DNA of 64,000 nucleotides from Bifidobacterium margollesii (GTDB taxonomy: Bacteria; Actinomycetota; Actinomycetes; Actinomycetales; Bifidobacteriaceae), in assembly GCF_002860355.1 (NCBI RefSeq), contig NZ_NMWU01000021.1, forward strand, positions 100,989-164,988, given 5' to 3'. Position 1 is the first letter of the stretch. Each line of letters begins with the position of its first letter. The notes under the pieces are model-generated. The model searched no databases. It was not told the DNA's origin and saw only the letters and a program-made list of their open reading frames with translations. This document shows, piece after piece, positions 53,676 through 62,205 of the stretch. The position numbers and the translations under genes were made by a program.

Positions 53676-53729
53676 TCACGACTCCTGTTTTTCGTTGAAA
53701 ACGCACAATGGTTCCGTTTTGGTAACTAT

Positions 53730-53745
53730 GGCACTTCTAGGTGCC
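53730..53745. promoter_or_regulatory. Dyad between HxlR and NmrA-like genes
   Basis: GGCAC (53730-53734) and GTGCC (53741-53745) around TTCTAG, 55 bp before the HxlR start. Candidate operator for the divergent pair. Confidence 0.4.
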
Positions 53746-53846
53746 TTCTTCCATTTCGGGATGTACTTCAATATCGTACTGTCATACCGATGCGGACACA
53801 ACCCCGGCATCGGCATGACCGAAACGACCATGAAGGAGAGCCAACC

Positions 53847-54488
53847 ATGACATCAATCGCAGTGATCGCCGCCAACGGCAAGGCCGGCAGCCGGATCGTC
53901 GAGGAGGCCGCGAACCGGGGCCTCGACGTCACCGCCGTGGTGCGCGGTGAGAACCGGACGAAGGCGAAGCGCGTGATTTCCAAGGATCTGTTCGATCTGA
54001 CCGGTGAGGATCTTTCCGGATTCGACGTCGTCGTCGACGCCTTCGGCGCATGGACCGAAGAAACCCTGCCTCAGCACTCCACCACGCTGAAGCATCTGGC
54101 GGACGTGCTGTCCGGCACCGAAACCAGACTGCTGGTCGTCGGCGGCGCGGGCAGCCTGTACGTGAACCCCGAGCACACGGTTCAGCTCAACCAGACCGAA
54201 GGATTCCCCGACGCCTATCAGCCCGTCGCCACCGCCATGGGACGATCCCTAGCCGAACTACGTGAGCGCAGCGACGTGAATTGGACGTACATCTCCCCCG
54301 CGGCCGATTTCCGGCCGGACGGCGAGCGCACCGGCAGCTATGTGCTCGCCGGCGAGGAGTTCACCACCGACGAGCACGGCATCAGTGCGATCAGCTACGC
54401 GGACTACGCCATCGCCGTGGTCGATGTGGCCACCGGCGCGAACGGAACCGGCTCCCACAATCGCGAGCGCATCTCCGTTCGCTGGTAG
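53847..54488 (+). CDS. NAD(P)-binding atypical SDR (NmrA/YwnB-like)
   Basis: Rossmann-fold protein of 213 residues in the atypical SDR group that includes flavin reductase-like and YwnB proteins. IAVIAANGKAGSRIVEEAAN is the dinucleotide loop (GxxGxxG-like), then DVVVDAFGAW, TRLLVVGGAGSLYVN and DVNWTYISPAADFRPDGERT. AAGGAG lies 8 bases before the ATG. Probably NADPH-dependent reduction or sensing. HxlR regulators often control exactly this kind of divergent oxidoreductase. Confidence 0.88.
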   Translation: MTSIAVIAANGKAGSRIVEEAANRGLDVTAVVRGENRTKAKRVISKDLFDLTGEDLSGFDVVVDAFGAWTEETLPQHSTTLKHLADVLSGTETRLLVVGGAGSLYVNPEHTVQLNQTEGFPDAYQPVATAMGRSLAELRERSDVNWTYISPAADFRPDGERTGSYVLAGEEFTTDEHGISAISYADYAIAVVDVATGANGTGSHNRERISVRW

Positions 54489-54537
54489 GAACGCCGAAGT
54501 CGGCCGCGCCGCGCCGGCTACGCGACACGGCCCATCG

Positions 54538-55581
54538 TCAGAAGCGGATGAGCGACTTGATGACCTTGCGCCGGTCCATGGCCTCGTAGGCGTCCTGAAT
54601 GTGGTCGAGATCGTATTCGGCGGTGAACACGCGGCCGGGGTTGATCTCGTGGTTCAGCACGGCGTCGAGCAGACCGGAGTCGATGTCGTAGTGTCGTACC
54701 GGAGCCGGGCCGCCCTTGATGCCGACGTTGGCGTAGAACGTGCCTTCGGCGCTGATCTCCACGTCATGCGGCAGACCGACGCGACCGATGACGCCGCCAC
54801 GGCGAACCAGTCCGATGGCGGTGTCGAACGACTGCCTGGAGCCCACGCATTCGAGCACGGCGTCGGCGCCGTAGCCGTCGGTCATGGCGAGCACCTTGTC
54901 GACGGCGGCCTGATCGCGTTCGGGGACGATGTCGGTGGCACCGAATTCGCGGGCGAGCGCGGCACGGTCGTCGTGGCGGCTCATGGCGATGATGCGACTG
55001 GCGCCGAGCATCTTCGCGGAGATCACGCCGCACAGGCCGACGGCGCCGTCTCCCATCACCACGGCGGTGCCGCCGGGCCTGACCTCGGCGGACACGGCTG
55101 CGTGGTAGCCGGTGGACATCACGTCGGCGATGGTCAGCAGCGAGGCGAGCGTGGCGTCGTCGTAGTCTTCGGGAGCGCCGGGCACCAACACGCATGTGCC
55201 GTCGGCCTCGGGCACGCGCACGTATTCGGACTGGCTGGCGCCGAAGTAGCCACCGTGGGGGCATACCGATTCGAAACCGGCCTTGCATACCGGGCAGGTG
55301 CCGCAGCTGTACGGGAACGGCAGCACCACGAAATCACCGGGCTTCACGGATTCGACGGCCGGGCCGACCTCTTCGACCACGCCTATGGCTTCGTGGCCGA
55401 TCTGACTGTTCGCGGCGTGCGGGGAGAGCCCGCGGAAATACCATAGGTCGGAACCGCAGACGCAGGCGCGCACCACACGCACCACGGCATCGTCATCGGC
55501 TTCGAGCCGGGCCTTCGGCAGCTCCCTGACGGCCATCACACCGGGCTGTTCGAACACGGCGGCCTTCATCGTTTCGGTCAT
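54538..55581 (-). CDS. Zinc-dependent alcohol dehydrogenase
   Basis: Medium-chain dehydrogenase of 347 residues. Catalytic zinc ligands are in RACVCGSDLWYF and GHEAIGVVEEVG. The structural zinc cysteines are in PYSCGTCPVCKAGFESVCPH. NAD(P) binding follows with VVMGDGAVGLCGVISAKMLG. The family oxidises or reduces alcohols and aldehydes, including formaldehyde-related adducts. AAGGAGG lies 5 nt before the ATG. A MerR-type promoter dyad nearly identical to that of the merR at 49.2 kb lies 63-78 bp upstream, pointing to aldehyde-stress control like AdhR-adhA. Confidence 0.93.
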   Translation of the reverse strand: MTETMKAAVFEQPGVMAVRELPKARLEADDDAVVRVVRACVCGSDLWYFRGLSPHAANSQIGHEAIGVVEEVGPAVESVKPGDFVVLPFPYSCGTCPVCKAGFESVCPHGGYFGASQSEYVRVPEADGTCVLVPGAPEDYDDATLASLLTIADVMSTGYHAAVSAEVRPGGTAVVMGDGAVGLCGVISAKMLGASRIIAMSRHDDRAALAREFGATDIVPERDQAAVDKVLAMTDGYGADAVLECVGSRQSFDTAIGLVRRGGVIGRVGLPHDVEISAEGTFYANVGIKGGPAPVRHYDIDSGLLDAVLNHEINPGRVFTAEYDLDHIQDAYEAMDRRKVIKSLIRF

Positions 55582-55633
55582 GGGTTCCTCCTTCATCGGA
55601 TGGTTGCAGCATGATTTGCGGTTGACCGTTATC

Positions 55634-55663
55634 ACGGTAGATGCTTCGAGCGCTCGAAGTACA
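55634..55663 (-). promoter_or_regulatory. MerR-type promoter dyad before the zinc ADH
   Basis: CTTCGAGCGCTCGAAG (55644-55659) is a perfect palindrome. The presumed -10 TACCGT (55634-55639) and -35 TGTACT (55658-55663) stand at exactly the same offsets from the dyad as in the merR promoter. Two symmetric base changes separate the two dyads. Confidence 0.78.
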
Positions 55664-55688
55664 ACGACGACACTCCGGCGTCGGGGTC

Positions 55689-56519
55689 CTAGGCTTCCGA
55701 CGCGTTCCGGGCCGCTACCGCATCGTCGATGCAGCGCAGCGCGTTGAGCGAACGCGGATAGCCGATGTACGGCAGACATGCGGAGACCACGGCGATGAGG
55801 AAATCCCTGTCGTTGCCGACGTGGAGGTTGGCTCCCACATGGGCGACGAGCTGCGGTTCGACCCCGCCCTGGGCGGCCAGATAGCAGAACGTGATCATCT
55901 CGCGCTGCGCGTCGTCCAACCCCCTGCGCGTGTAGTAGTCGCCGAAGCAGTTCGCGGCGAGCCAGCGGTTGATGTGCCGGCGGTCGGCCGGACCGGAATC
56001 CGGAAAGTCCCGCATATGCTCGCCGAAGATCGCCACCTGTCTGTCGGTGCCGCCGGCGAGTCTCGATTCCTCGGTCGGCTCGGTCGTGGCCTGCGACGGC
56101 AACGGCAGTTCCACTCCCCTTGATGCGAGCACTTCGTTGACCACGTCGAAGAACGACCGCGCCCGTCCCATGCCGAGATAATCCACCGCCTGATACACGA
56201 TCTCCTTGGCCTCTACGGCGGAGACCCCCATGTTCAGCGCCGCAGGCAGCGTCTCGCGAAACTCGGCCACCCCCTGGCATCCGAGCAGCGTAGCGAGGAT
56301 CGCCATGAATCTGGTGCGGTCGTCCAGTCGCCCGGAACCGCCCGTACGTTCGATCACCTCGTCGAAGGCGAAATTGCAGTACCGTTCCATGAATTCCGGA
56401 TCGGTCCGTTCGAGCGAGGCTCCGAAGGGTTCCGCCCCGCCGGACATCCGTTCGCGATATCGGCGGGCGGGTTCGGTGATCCGCGGCCGGTACGGCGATT
56501 CCTCGTATGACTGTTCCAT
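55689..56519 (-). CDS. Carboxymuconolactone decarboxylase family protein, two CMD domains
   Basis: A 276-residue protein with tandem CMD-like halves. First half: FMERYCNFAFDEVIERTGGS, RFMAILATLLGCQGVAEFRE, MGVSAVEAKEIVYQAVDYLG. Second half: RREMITFCYLAAQGGVEPQL-like block and HVGANLHVGNDRDFLIAVVS. The CxxC of AhpD peroxidases is absent, so it is not a simple AhpD. Relatives occur with AdhR-type regulons (YraC). ATG 56519 has GGGAG at 8 nt. A promoter TTGCCG-17-TATCGT lies just upstream. Confidence 0.88.
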   Translation of the reverse strand: MEQSYEESPYRPRITEPARRYRERMSGGAEPFGASLERTDPEFMERYCNFAFDEVIERTGGSGRLDDRTRFMAILATLLGCQGVAEFRETLPAALNMGVSAVEAKEIVYQAVDYLGMGRARSFFDVVNEVLASRGVELPLPSQATTEPTEESRLAGGTDRQVAIFGEHMRDFPDSGPADRRHINRWLAANCFGDYYTRRGLDDAQREMITFCYLAAQGGVEPQLVAHVGANLHVGNDRDFLIAVVSACLPYIGYPRSLNALRCIDDAVAARNASEA

Positions 56520-56566
56520 GATGCCTGCTCCCATCTTCCGTTTCGCGGGACGATCTCGACGCCCCT

Positions 56567-56595
56567 ACGATAGGAGCACGGCGAGGAGACGGCAA
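56567..56595 (-). promoter_or_regulatory. Promoter of the CMD gene
   Basis: Minus strand TTGCCG (56590-56595), 17-bp spacer, TATCGT (56567-56572). It lies 48 bp before the ATG at 56519. A perfect palindrome GATCATGCATGATC at 56624-56637 sits just upstream, over the LysR stop codon. Confidence 0.65.
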
Positions 56596-56623
56596 ATGTC
56601 GAGACGGCCGACGATTCCATGCG

Positions 56624-56637
56624 GATCATGCATGATC
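56624..56637. repeat. Palindrome GATCATGCATGATC at the LysR stop codon
   Basis: A 14-bp perfect palindrome extended by CGGATC/GATCCG half-sites nearby. It may be part of the LysR terminator or an operator for the CMD promoter. A related ATGCATGATC stands in the LysR/DHA2 gap at about 45899. Confidence 0.5.
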
Positions 56638-57538
56638 AGATCCGGCGATCCTCCTCCTGCTCCACTACGCCCTTCAGCGTTTCGAGGAACGCGGCGGCCG
56701 CAGGGGGCAATGGCAGCCCGTTCCTCCACGCGATGCTCAGCTTGGCCCTCATCGGCGGATCGAGCGGCCGGAAGCACAGATCGTTACCCTCCGACTCGTC
56801 CACCATGCCGCCGAATCCCAGCGCACACCCATATCCCTCCTGGACGAAGCAGCTGGCGTTGTAGGAAAGGTTCATCGTCCCCACGATGTCGAGATGGACG
56901 CCTTCGGAGCCGAACCATCCCGAGAGGTCCCTCCGCTCCAAGGCCCCCTGAGGCATGATGATCGGCACGCCGCGCAGATCCTCCGCACGGACGGCGCTGT
57001 TCGACGCCAGCGGATCATCGGGGCGCATCAGCACGCCCATCTCATCGCCGCCCGGCAGCGGCAGATGGTCGAAACGACCCATGTCGATGGGCTGCACCAG
57101 CACGCCGAAGTCGGCAAGCCCGTTGTTCAGCCGCTCCACGATGTTCGCACCGTAATCGTCATGCAAACGGACTCGGATGCCCGGATACCGTCGTCGAACC
57201 CGAACCGCAGCCCTTCCCACGATGCGCATGACCGCGCTCTGCGCGGCGGCGATGTGCACGTCCCCGCCGATCCCGTCCGTGGAGGAGATCTCGACCTTGG
57301 CGCGGTCCGCGAGCTCCACGATCTCCCCCGCACGGCGGTATAGCAGCCGTCCTTCGTCGGTGAGCCCGAACGCACGGCCGCGATTGCCCCGCACGAACAG
57401 CGTGGCGCCCATCTCCCGTTCAAGATCCTTCATCTGACGGGAAAGCGTCGGCTGGCTGATCCTCAGCATCTCGGCCGCCGCGGTGACCCCCGACTCACGC
57501 ACCACCATGATGAAATTGCGCAGCACCCGAATATCCAC
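56636..57538 (-). CDS. LysR family transcriptional regulator
   Basis: Regulator of 300 residues. HTH: DIRVLRNFIMVVRESGVTAA AEMLRISQPTLSRQMKDLER then EMGATLFVRGNRGRAFGLTD. The effector-binding domain follows. The start is GTG at 57538, with GGAGG 8 nt upstream; an in-frame ATG at 57559 lies before that site. It is divergent from a cupin gene and followed by CMD and ADH genes on its own strand, so these are its likely targets. Confidence 0.92.
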   Translation of the reverse strand: MDIRVLRNFIMVVRESGVTAAAEMLRISQPTLSRQMKDLEREMGATLFVRGNRGRAFGLTDEGRLLYRRAGEIVELADRAKVEISSTDGIGGDVHIAAAQSAVMRIVGRAAVRVRRRYPGIRVRLHDDYGANIVERLNNGLADFGVLVQPIDMGRFDHLPLPGGDEMGVLMRPDDPLASNSAVRAEDLRGVPIIMPQGALERRDLSGWFGSEGVHLDIVGTMNLSYNASCFVQEGYGCALGFGGMVDESEGNDLCFRPLDPPMRAKLSIAWRNGLPLPPAAAAFLETLKGVVEQEEDRRI

Positions 57539-57728
57539 GACGCACGCCTCCTGATTCACGGAACGATGCCGCTGATCGATTCCCTATGCCGTCCATACGG
57601 TTTTGCTATGCGATTCTATTCGATCTCGACATTTGCGACGCCGGCCAGCGGTTTCTACGCTGATCACCAGTCGCACGGCGCCCCTCCCGCGGATGCCGGT
57701 TCACATCCATCGTTCGGAAAGGAACATC

Positions 57729-58130
57729 ATGGTCATCGACAATCCGAGCTTCTTCCCCATGGGCGAAACGAACGACGCCTACGCAAGGTACTTCATCGGC
57801 CAAAGCTATCTCGCCCCACTGGTGGCGGGCAGGGAGATCAACGTCTCCAACGTGACGTTCGAGGCCGGCTGCCGGAACAACTGGCATATCCATCACCAGG
57901 CATGCCAGATCCTCATCGCCGTGGGCGGCCGCGGCTACTACCAGGAATGGGGCCGGGAGCCGATCGAGCTCAATCCCGGTGACGTGGTGTATGTGGCCCC
58001 CGAAACCAAGCACTGGCATGGCGCGGCCCCCGACTCCGATTTCGCGCATATCGCGATCATGAACGTCGTCGAGGGCGCATCGAACGAATGGCTCGAACCG
58101 GTGGAGGACGAATACAGGAGCCTCGGATGA
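57729..58130 (+). CDS. Cupin domain protein
   Basis: Small beta-barrel protein of 133 residues, often a metal-binding enzyme or sensor. Cupin motif 1 is NNWHIHHQACQILIAVGGRG YYQEWG (metal His/Gln) and motif 2 is PGDVVYVAPETKHWHG. It resembles the cupins found next to CMD-family and AKR genes (carboxymuconolactone/YraA-like loci). AAAGGAA precedes the ATG. It lies between the LysR and AKR genes, converging on the latter. Confidence 0.9.
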   Translation: MVIDNPSFFPMGETNDAYARYFIGQSYLAPLVAGREINVSNVTFEAGCRNNWHIHHQACQILIAVGGRGYYQEWGREPIELNPGDVVYVAPETKHWHGAAPDSDFAHIAIMNVVEGASNEWLEPVEDEYRSLG

Positions 58131-58137
58131 ACGACGG

Positions 58138-59115
58138 TCAGCCGACGTGGCGTTCGAAACGACGGAAGCCAGTGATCTCGTCGATCTCGGCCATCGCATC
58201 GTCGGGAATCTCGAAGCCGGAGGCCTTGAGATTGTTCTCCAGCTGGCTCGGCTTGCTGGCGCCTGCGATCACGCAGCTGATCTCGGGATGCTGCAGGATC
58301 CATGCAAGCGACAGGATCGCCAGATTCGTGCCGAGCTCGTCGGCGACCTTCGACAGACGTTCGACCATGTTCAGGTTCTCGTCGGTGAGCAGATCGTTGA
58401 TCTGGTGATCCGCCTGCCAAGTGGCGCGGGAGCCGGCCGGCAGGGACTGACCCTTGCGGTACTTGCCGGTGAGCAGACCCTGCGCGAGCGGCGAGAACGT
58501 GGTGATGCCGATGCCGTGACGGCGGCATTCGCCCATGATCTCATGTTCGATGTAGCGGTCGGCGATGTTGTACTGCGGCTGCACCACGGTGATCGGATAC
58601 AGATCGTAGCGGTCGATGATGCGCTGCGCCTCCTCCAGTCGGGCGCCGCCCCACTCCTCGGAGACGCCATAGTACAGCACCTTGCCCTGTGCGACGAGAT
58701 CGCTCATGGCGCGCAGCGTCTCGGTCAGATCGGTGGTCTCGTCGAACCGATGGCAGAAGTACATGTCGACGTAGTCGGTCTGCAGGTTCCGCAGCGTCTG
58801 GTCGATGCTTTCGAAGATGTGCTTGCGGGAAAGACCACGATCGTTGACGCCGTCGCCGGTCGGGAAGAACACCTTGCTGGAGATGACCAGCTCCCGCCGC
58901 GGATACTGCTTGAGGGTCTCACCGAGGAAGCGCTCCGCGTCGCCTCCCGAATAGGCGTCGGCGCAGTCGAAGAAGTTGACGCCGGAATCATAGGCCAGAC
59001 GGACCACATCGCGGGCGACGTCCACCTGTGCGGTGTCGGTCAGCCGGGTTACCCAGCTGCCCAGCGCGATCTCGCTGATCTTGAGTCCGGACTTTCCCAC
59101 TCGACGGTATTGCAT
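58138..59115 (-). CDS. Aldo/keto reductase
   Basis: NADPH-dependent carbonyl reductase of 325 residues, related to the KCNAB/YghZ group. NADPH-AKR landmarks: MQYRRVGKSGLKISEIALGS at the start, FFDCADAYSGGDAERFLGET (catalytic Asp and Tyr), LVISSKVF (catalytic Lys), DYVDMYFCHRFDE (His), YYGVSEEWGGARLEEA, and the C-terminal IAGASKPSQLENNLKA. AAGGAG lies 6 nt before the ATG. Together with the neighbouring ADH it suggests carbonyl or aldehyde detoxification. Confidence 0.93.
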   Translation of the reverse strand: MQYRRVGKSGLKISEIALGSWVTRLTDTAQVDVARDVVRLAYDSGVNFFDCADAYSGGDAERFLGETLKQYPRRELVISSKVFFPTGDGVNDRGLSRKHIFESIDQTLRNLQTDYVDMYFCHRFDETTDLTETLRAMSDLVAQGKVLYYGVSEEWGGARLEEAQRIIDRYDLYPITVVQPQYNIADRYIEHEIMGECRRHGIGITTFSPLAQGLLTGKYRKGQSLPAGSRATWQADHQINDLLTDENLNMVERLSKVADELGTNLAILSLAWILQHPEISCVIAGASKPSQLENNLKASGFEIPDDAMAEIDEITGFRRFERHVG

Positions 59116-59276
59116 GGTGTTCTCCTTAGCTGTATGGGTCTGTATGACGTCCCGGTTGTTCCCGTTCACGGACACGCGATTGTGCGCGCTCACATCAAGT
59201 TCCATACAAGCGGTTCAACCTGACTTCAATGCAACCTCGACACGCGGAGGCACTCCCGATCCCTCGCGCCGGTCGC

Positions 59277-60266
59277 TCAGGCTCGAAAGGCGGACCAGCG
59301 TCCCCCGTCATGATGCACGCGGATCGGGAATCCGAACATCGCCGTGAGCCGTTCGGAGGTGAACCCATCATCAAGACCGCCGGTGTAGACGATCGTGCCC
59401 GGCATGGGATTGCCCTCGTCGGGCGCATAGATGCTGGGATGCGCATCGAGATAGTCGCGATACCGATCCTCGGGCATATGGTCCATCAGAGCGAGATGGT
59501 CGAACCCGGCGGGAATCTCCTCCAGCTGATGGGTGACCAGCACCACGGCCCGTTCACAGGCGGCGTCGGGACCGCTCGCCCCTCTTCCGACGCCGTTCTC
59601 ATCCAGCCTTCCCAGCTGTCCGACGACAAGCTCCCGCCCGCCGATGTCCATGCCGGTCGTCGGCTCGTCGAAGATCATCAGATCAGCGTCCGACATGAGA
59701 TTGCGGCAGATCAGCACCCGGGTGCGTTCCCCTTCGGAAAGTCCCGCCATGCGTTTGCCGGCAAGGTATTCGATGCCGAAGCGCTCCATCAGAGCGCGTG
59801 CGCGATCATAGACGGCGGTGTCCCGCCTCCGACGTTCATGCAGGGCAGTGAGCTCGATCACGTCTGCGGAATCGCCGAGATCCTCGGGCACGGACCGGAT
59901 GGGTGCGGCGTCCACGATCACGTCGACGGGATCCGCCGGCGGGGCGAGCTCCCTGCCCACCGCGGACGAGGCGAGCGCGATCCGTCCCGAGGCCGAGAAC
60001 CGGTCGAGGCCTCCCTGTCCTCTGCCGAGCAGCGACAGCCGCCCGACGTTGGGGAACTGACGCAGGCTCATCATCGAGATCAACGTGGATTTGCCGATCC
60101 CGTTCGGCCCGAACAGGATCCACTTCTCCCCCGGTCGAATGGTGAGGTTCACGTCGGCGAGGATCAGCCGTCGGTCCCGCCAGAACCCCACGGATTCGGC
60201 ATGCACGACGGTCTGGTTCACGGTTTCCCGGTTTTCGGAGGCGGCATCATTCATGCGTTCGAACAT
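59277..60266 (-). CDS. Stand-alone ABC ATPase (YlmA/ModF-like)
   Basis: Single ABC module of 329 residues with no permease next to it. Walker A is LFGPNGIGKSTLISMM near residue 52, signature LSEGERTRVLICRNL, Walker B LMIFDEPTTGMDIG, and H-loop VLVTHQLEEIPAGFDH. This is the layout of the cytosolic YlmA/ModF group, whose role is not settled (molybdate- or ribosome-linked functions have been suggested). ATG 60266 has no clear ribosome binding site; ATG 60254 is the alternative. It is divergent from the ABC-F gene. Confidence 0.87.
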   Translation of the reverse strand: MFERMNDAASENRETVNQTVVHAESVGFWRDRRLILADVNLTIRPGEKWILFGPNGIGKSTLISMMSLRQFPNVGRLSLLGRGQGGLDRFSASGRIALASSAVGRELAPPADPVDVIVDAAPIRSVPEDLGDSADVIELTALHERRRRDTAVYDRARALMERFGIEYLAGKRMAGLSEGERTRVLICRNLMSDADLMIFDEPTTGMDIGGRELVVGQLGRLDENGVGRGASGPDAACERAVVLVTHQLEEIPAGFDHLALMDHMPEDRYRDYLDAHPSIYAPDEGNPMPGTIVYTGGLDDGFTSERLTAMFGFPIRVHHDGGRWSAFRA

Positions 60267-60366
60267 ACACGATGGTCGGCATGACTCCTTGACATCCCGT
60301 GAGTCTCCGTATTTCGGGAAGATTCCGTCGAGGGACGGGCGCCATCGTCCGTCCGCGCGAAGAGGA

Positions 60367-60395
60367 TTCCGCTTCGGCATGCCGTTCGGTATCAT
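60367..60395 (+). promoter_or_regulatory. Candidate promoter of the ABC-F gene
   Basis: TTCCGC (60367-60372), 17-bp spacer, TATCAT (60390-60395). The leader just upstream can fold (GGACGG / CCGTCC near 60335-60353). The start codon lies 61 bp past the -10. Confidence 0.45.
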
Positions 60396-60455
60396 GGTCC
60401 GTTGGACTTTACGTGAGGAAGACATCGATATTCGATCGCATACGGTAGGTGAGGC

Positions 60456-62057
60456 ATGGCTATTGAGGCTCAGGGACTGGAGATTCGCATCGGAGCGCGA
60501 ACGCTGCTCAATCCCACGGATTTTCACGTATCGAAGGGGGATCGCATCGGTCTGGTCGGACGAAACGGCGCCGGCAAGACCACGCTGACCCGCGTGATCA
60601 CCGGGGACATGCTGCCAACGGCCGGCAAGGTGCGCGTCACCGGCAAGCTGGGCTATCTTCCGCAGGACACCCATACCGGCGATCAGGAGCAGACCGCGCT
60701 CGACCGCATCATGAGCGCCCGTGACATCAACACGATCCTCACTCGCATCCGCAAGGCGGAGAAGGAGATGACCGACCCCGACCCGGACGTCATGACCCGC
60801 GCCATGAAGCGGTACGACAAGGCGCAGCAGGATTTCGAGAATGCGGGCGGATACGCCGTGCAGTCCGAGGCGATCGTCATGGCCGAAAGCCTGGGGCTTG
60901 ATCAGGAGGTGCTCAAACGCGAGCTCGGCACGCTTTCCGGCGGCCAGCGACGCCGTATCGAACTGGCCCGAATCCTGTTCTCCGACGCCGACACGATGAT
61001 CCTCGACGAGCCCACCAATCATCTGGACGCCGATTCCATCGAATGGCTGCGCGGGTATCTCAAGAAGTTCAACGGCGGGTTCCTGGTGATCTCCCACTCC
61101 ACCGAGCTGCTTGACGAGGTGGTGAACAAGGTGTGGCATCTCGATGCCCAGCTCGGCCAGATCGACATGTACTCCCTCGGCTGGAAGGCGTATCTGCATC
61201 AGCGCGCCGTGGACGAGGAGCGACGCCGTCGCGAACGCGAGGTGGCGGAGAAGAAGGCCGAACGCCTGATGAAGCAGGGCATCCGACTGCATGCCAAGGC
61301 CACCAAGGCCGTGGCCGCGCAGAACATGATGCGCCGCGCCGAGCGTCTGCTTTCGGAGACCTCCACGGCGCAGAAGGCCGAAAAGGTGGCGGACATCCGC
61401 TTCCCCGAGCCCGCCCCCTGCGGCCGCACGCCGATCATGGCCAAGGACATCTCCAAGGCCTTCGGCTCCAACATCGTATTCGCCGGCGTCAACCTCGCCG
61501 TCGACAAGGGCTCCCGGGTGGTGATCCTCGGCTACAACGGCGCCGGCAAAACCACCACCCTGCGTCTGCTCGCCGGCATCGACAAGCCCGACACCGGCGA
61601 GGTGATCTTCGGTCACGGCGCGAAGATCGGCTATTTCGCCCAGGAGCACGACACCCTCGACAACGACGTGACCGTTCTGGAGAACCTCACCCATGTGGCT
61701 CCCGAGCTCAACGACACCCAGGCCCGCAGCATCCTCGGATCGTTCCTGTTCTCCGGCGACGACGCACTCAAACCCACCCGCGTGCTTTCCGGCGGCGAAA
61801 AAACACGACTCGCCCTGGCCACCCTCGTCACCTCCCGAGCCAACGTGCTGCTCCTCGACGAGCCCACCAACAATCTCGATCCCGCATCCCGCGATGAGAT
61901 CCTCAAGGCCATCGGCAAATACGAAGGCGCCATCGTGCTCGTCACCCACGACGAAGGCGCCGTCCAGGCCCTGAATCCCGAGCGCGTGCTGCTCATGCCG
62001 GACGGGGACGAGGATCTGTGGAGCGACGACTACCTCGATCTCGTCGCCGAGGAATAA
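60456..62057 (+). CDS. ABC-F family ATPase
   Basis: Soluble protein of 533 residues with two ABC modules and no membrane part, acting on the ribosome. Module 1: LVGRNGAGKTTLTRVI, LSGGQRRRIELARIL, MILDEPTNHLDADS. The linker at about 245-310 is a basic helical hairpin (ERRRREREVAEKKAERLMKQ). Module 2: ILGYNGAGKTTTLRLLAG, LSGGEKTRLALA, LLLDEPTNNLDPAS. It resembles the actinobacterial Uup/YdiF-like branch, either translation-factor or antibiotic-protection type. GTAGGTGAGGC precedes the ATG. Specific function cannot be read. Confidence 0.92.
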   Translation: MAIEAQGLEIRIGARTLLNPTDFHVSKGDRIGLVGRNGAGKTTLTRVITGDMLPTAGKVRVTGKLGYLPQDTHTGDQEQTALDRIMSARDINTILTRIRKAEKEMTDPDPDVMTRAMKRYDKAQQDFENAGGYAVQSEAIVMAESLGLDQEVLKRELGTLSGGQRRRIELARILFSDADTMILDEPTNHLDADSIEWLRGYLKKFNGGFLVISHSTELLDEVVNKVWHLDAQLGQIDMYSLGWKAYLHQRAVDEERRRREREVAEKKAERLMKQGIRLHAKATKAVAAQNMMRRAERLLSETSTAQKAEKVADIRFPEPAPCGRTPIMAKDISKAFGSNIVFAGVNLAVDKGSRVVILGYNGAGKTTTLRLLAGIDKPDTGEVIFGHGAKIGYFAQEHDTLDNDVTVLENLTHVAPELNDTQARSILGSFLFSGDDALKPTRVLSGGEKTRLALATLVTSRANVLLLDEPTNNLDPASRDEILKAIGKYEGAIVLVTHDEGAVQALNPERVLLMPDGDEDLWSDDYLDLVAEE

Positions 62058-62205
62058 CGGAGCGTCGGCCACGTTGCTCCTCGGTCGACGTACCTTCGTA
62101 CGCCTTCGTCTCCCGCGCCTTGCCGACGCATGAGACGATTCCCGACACTTCACGCCCCCGAGACCCAGCATCGACCTATAGTGTGTTTCGTCATACAGGC
62201 CGTGA

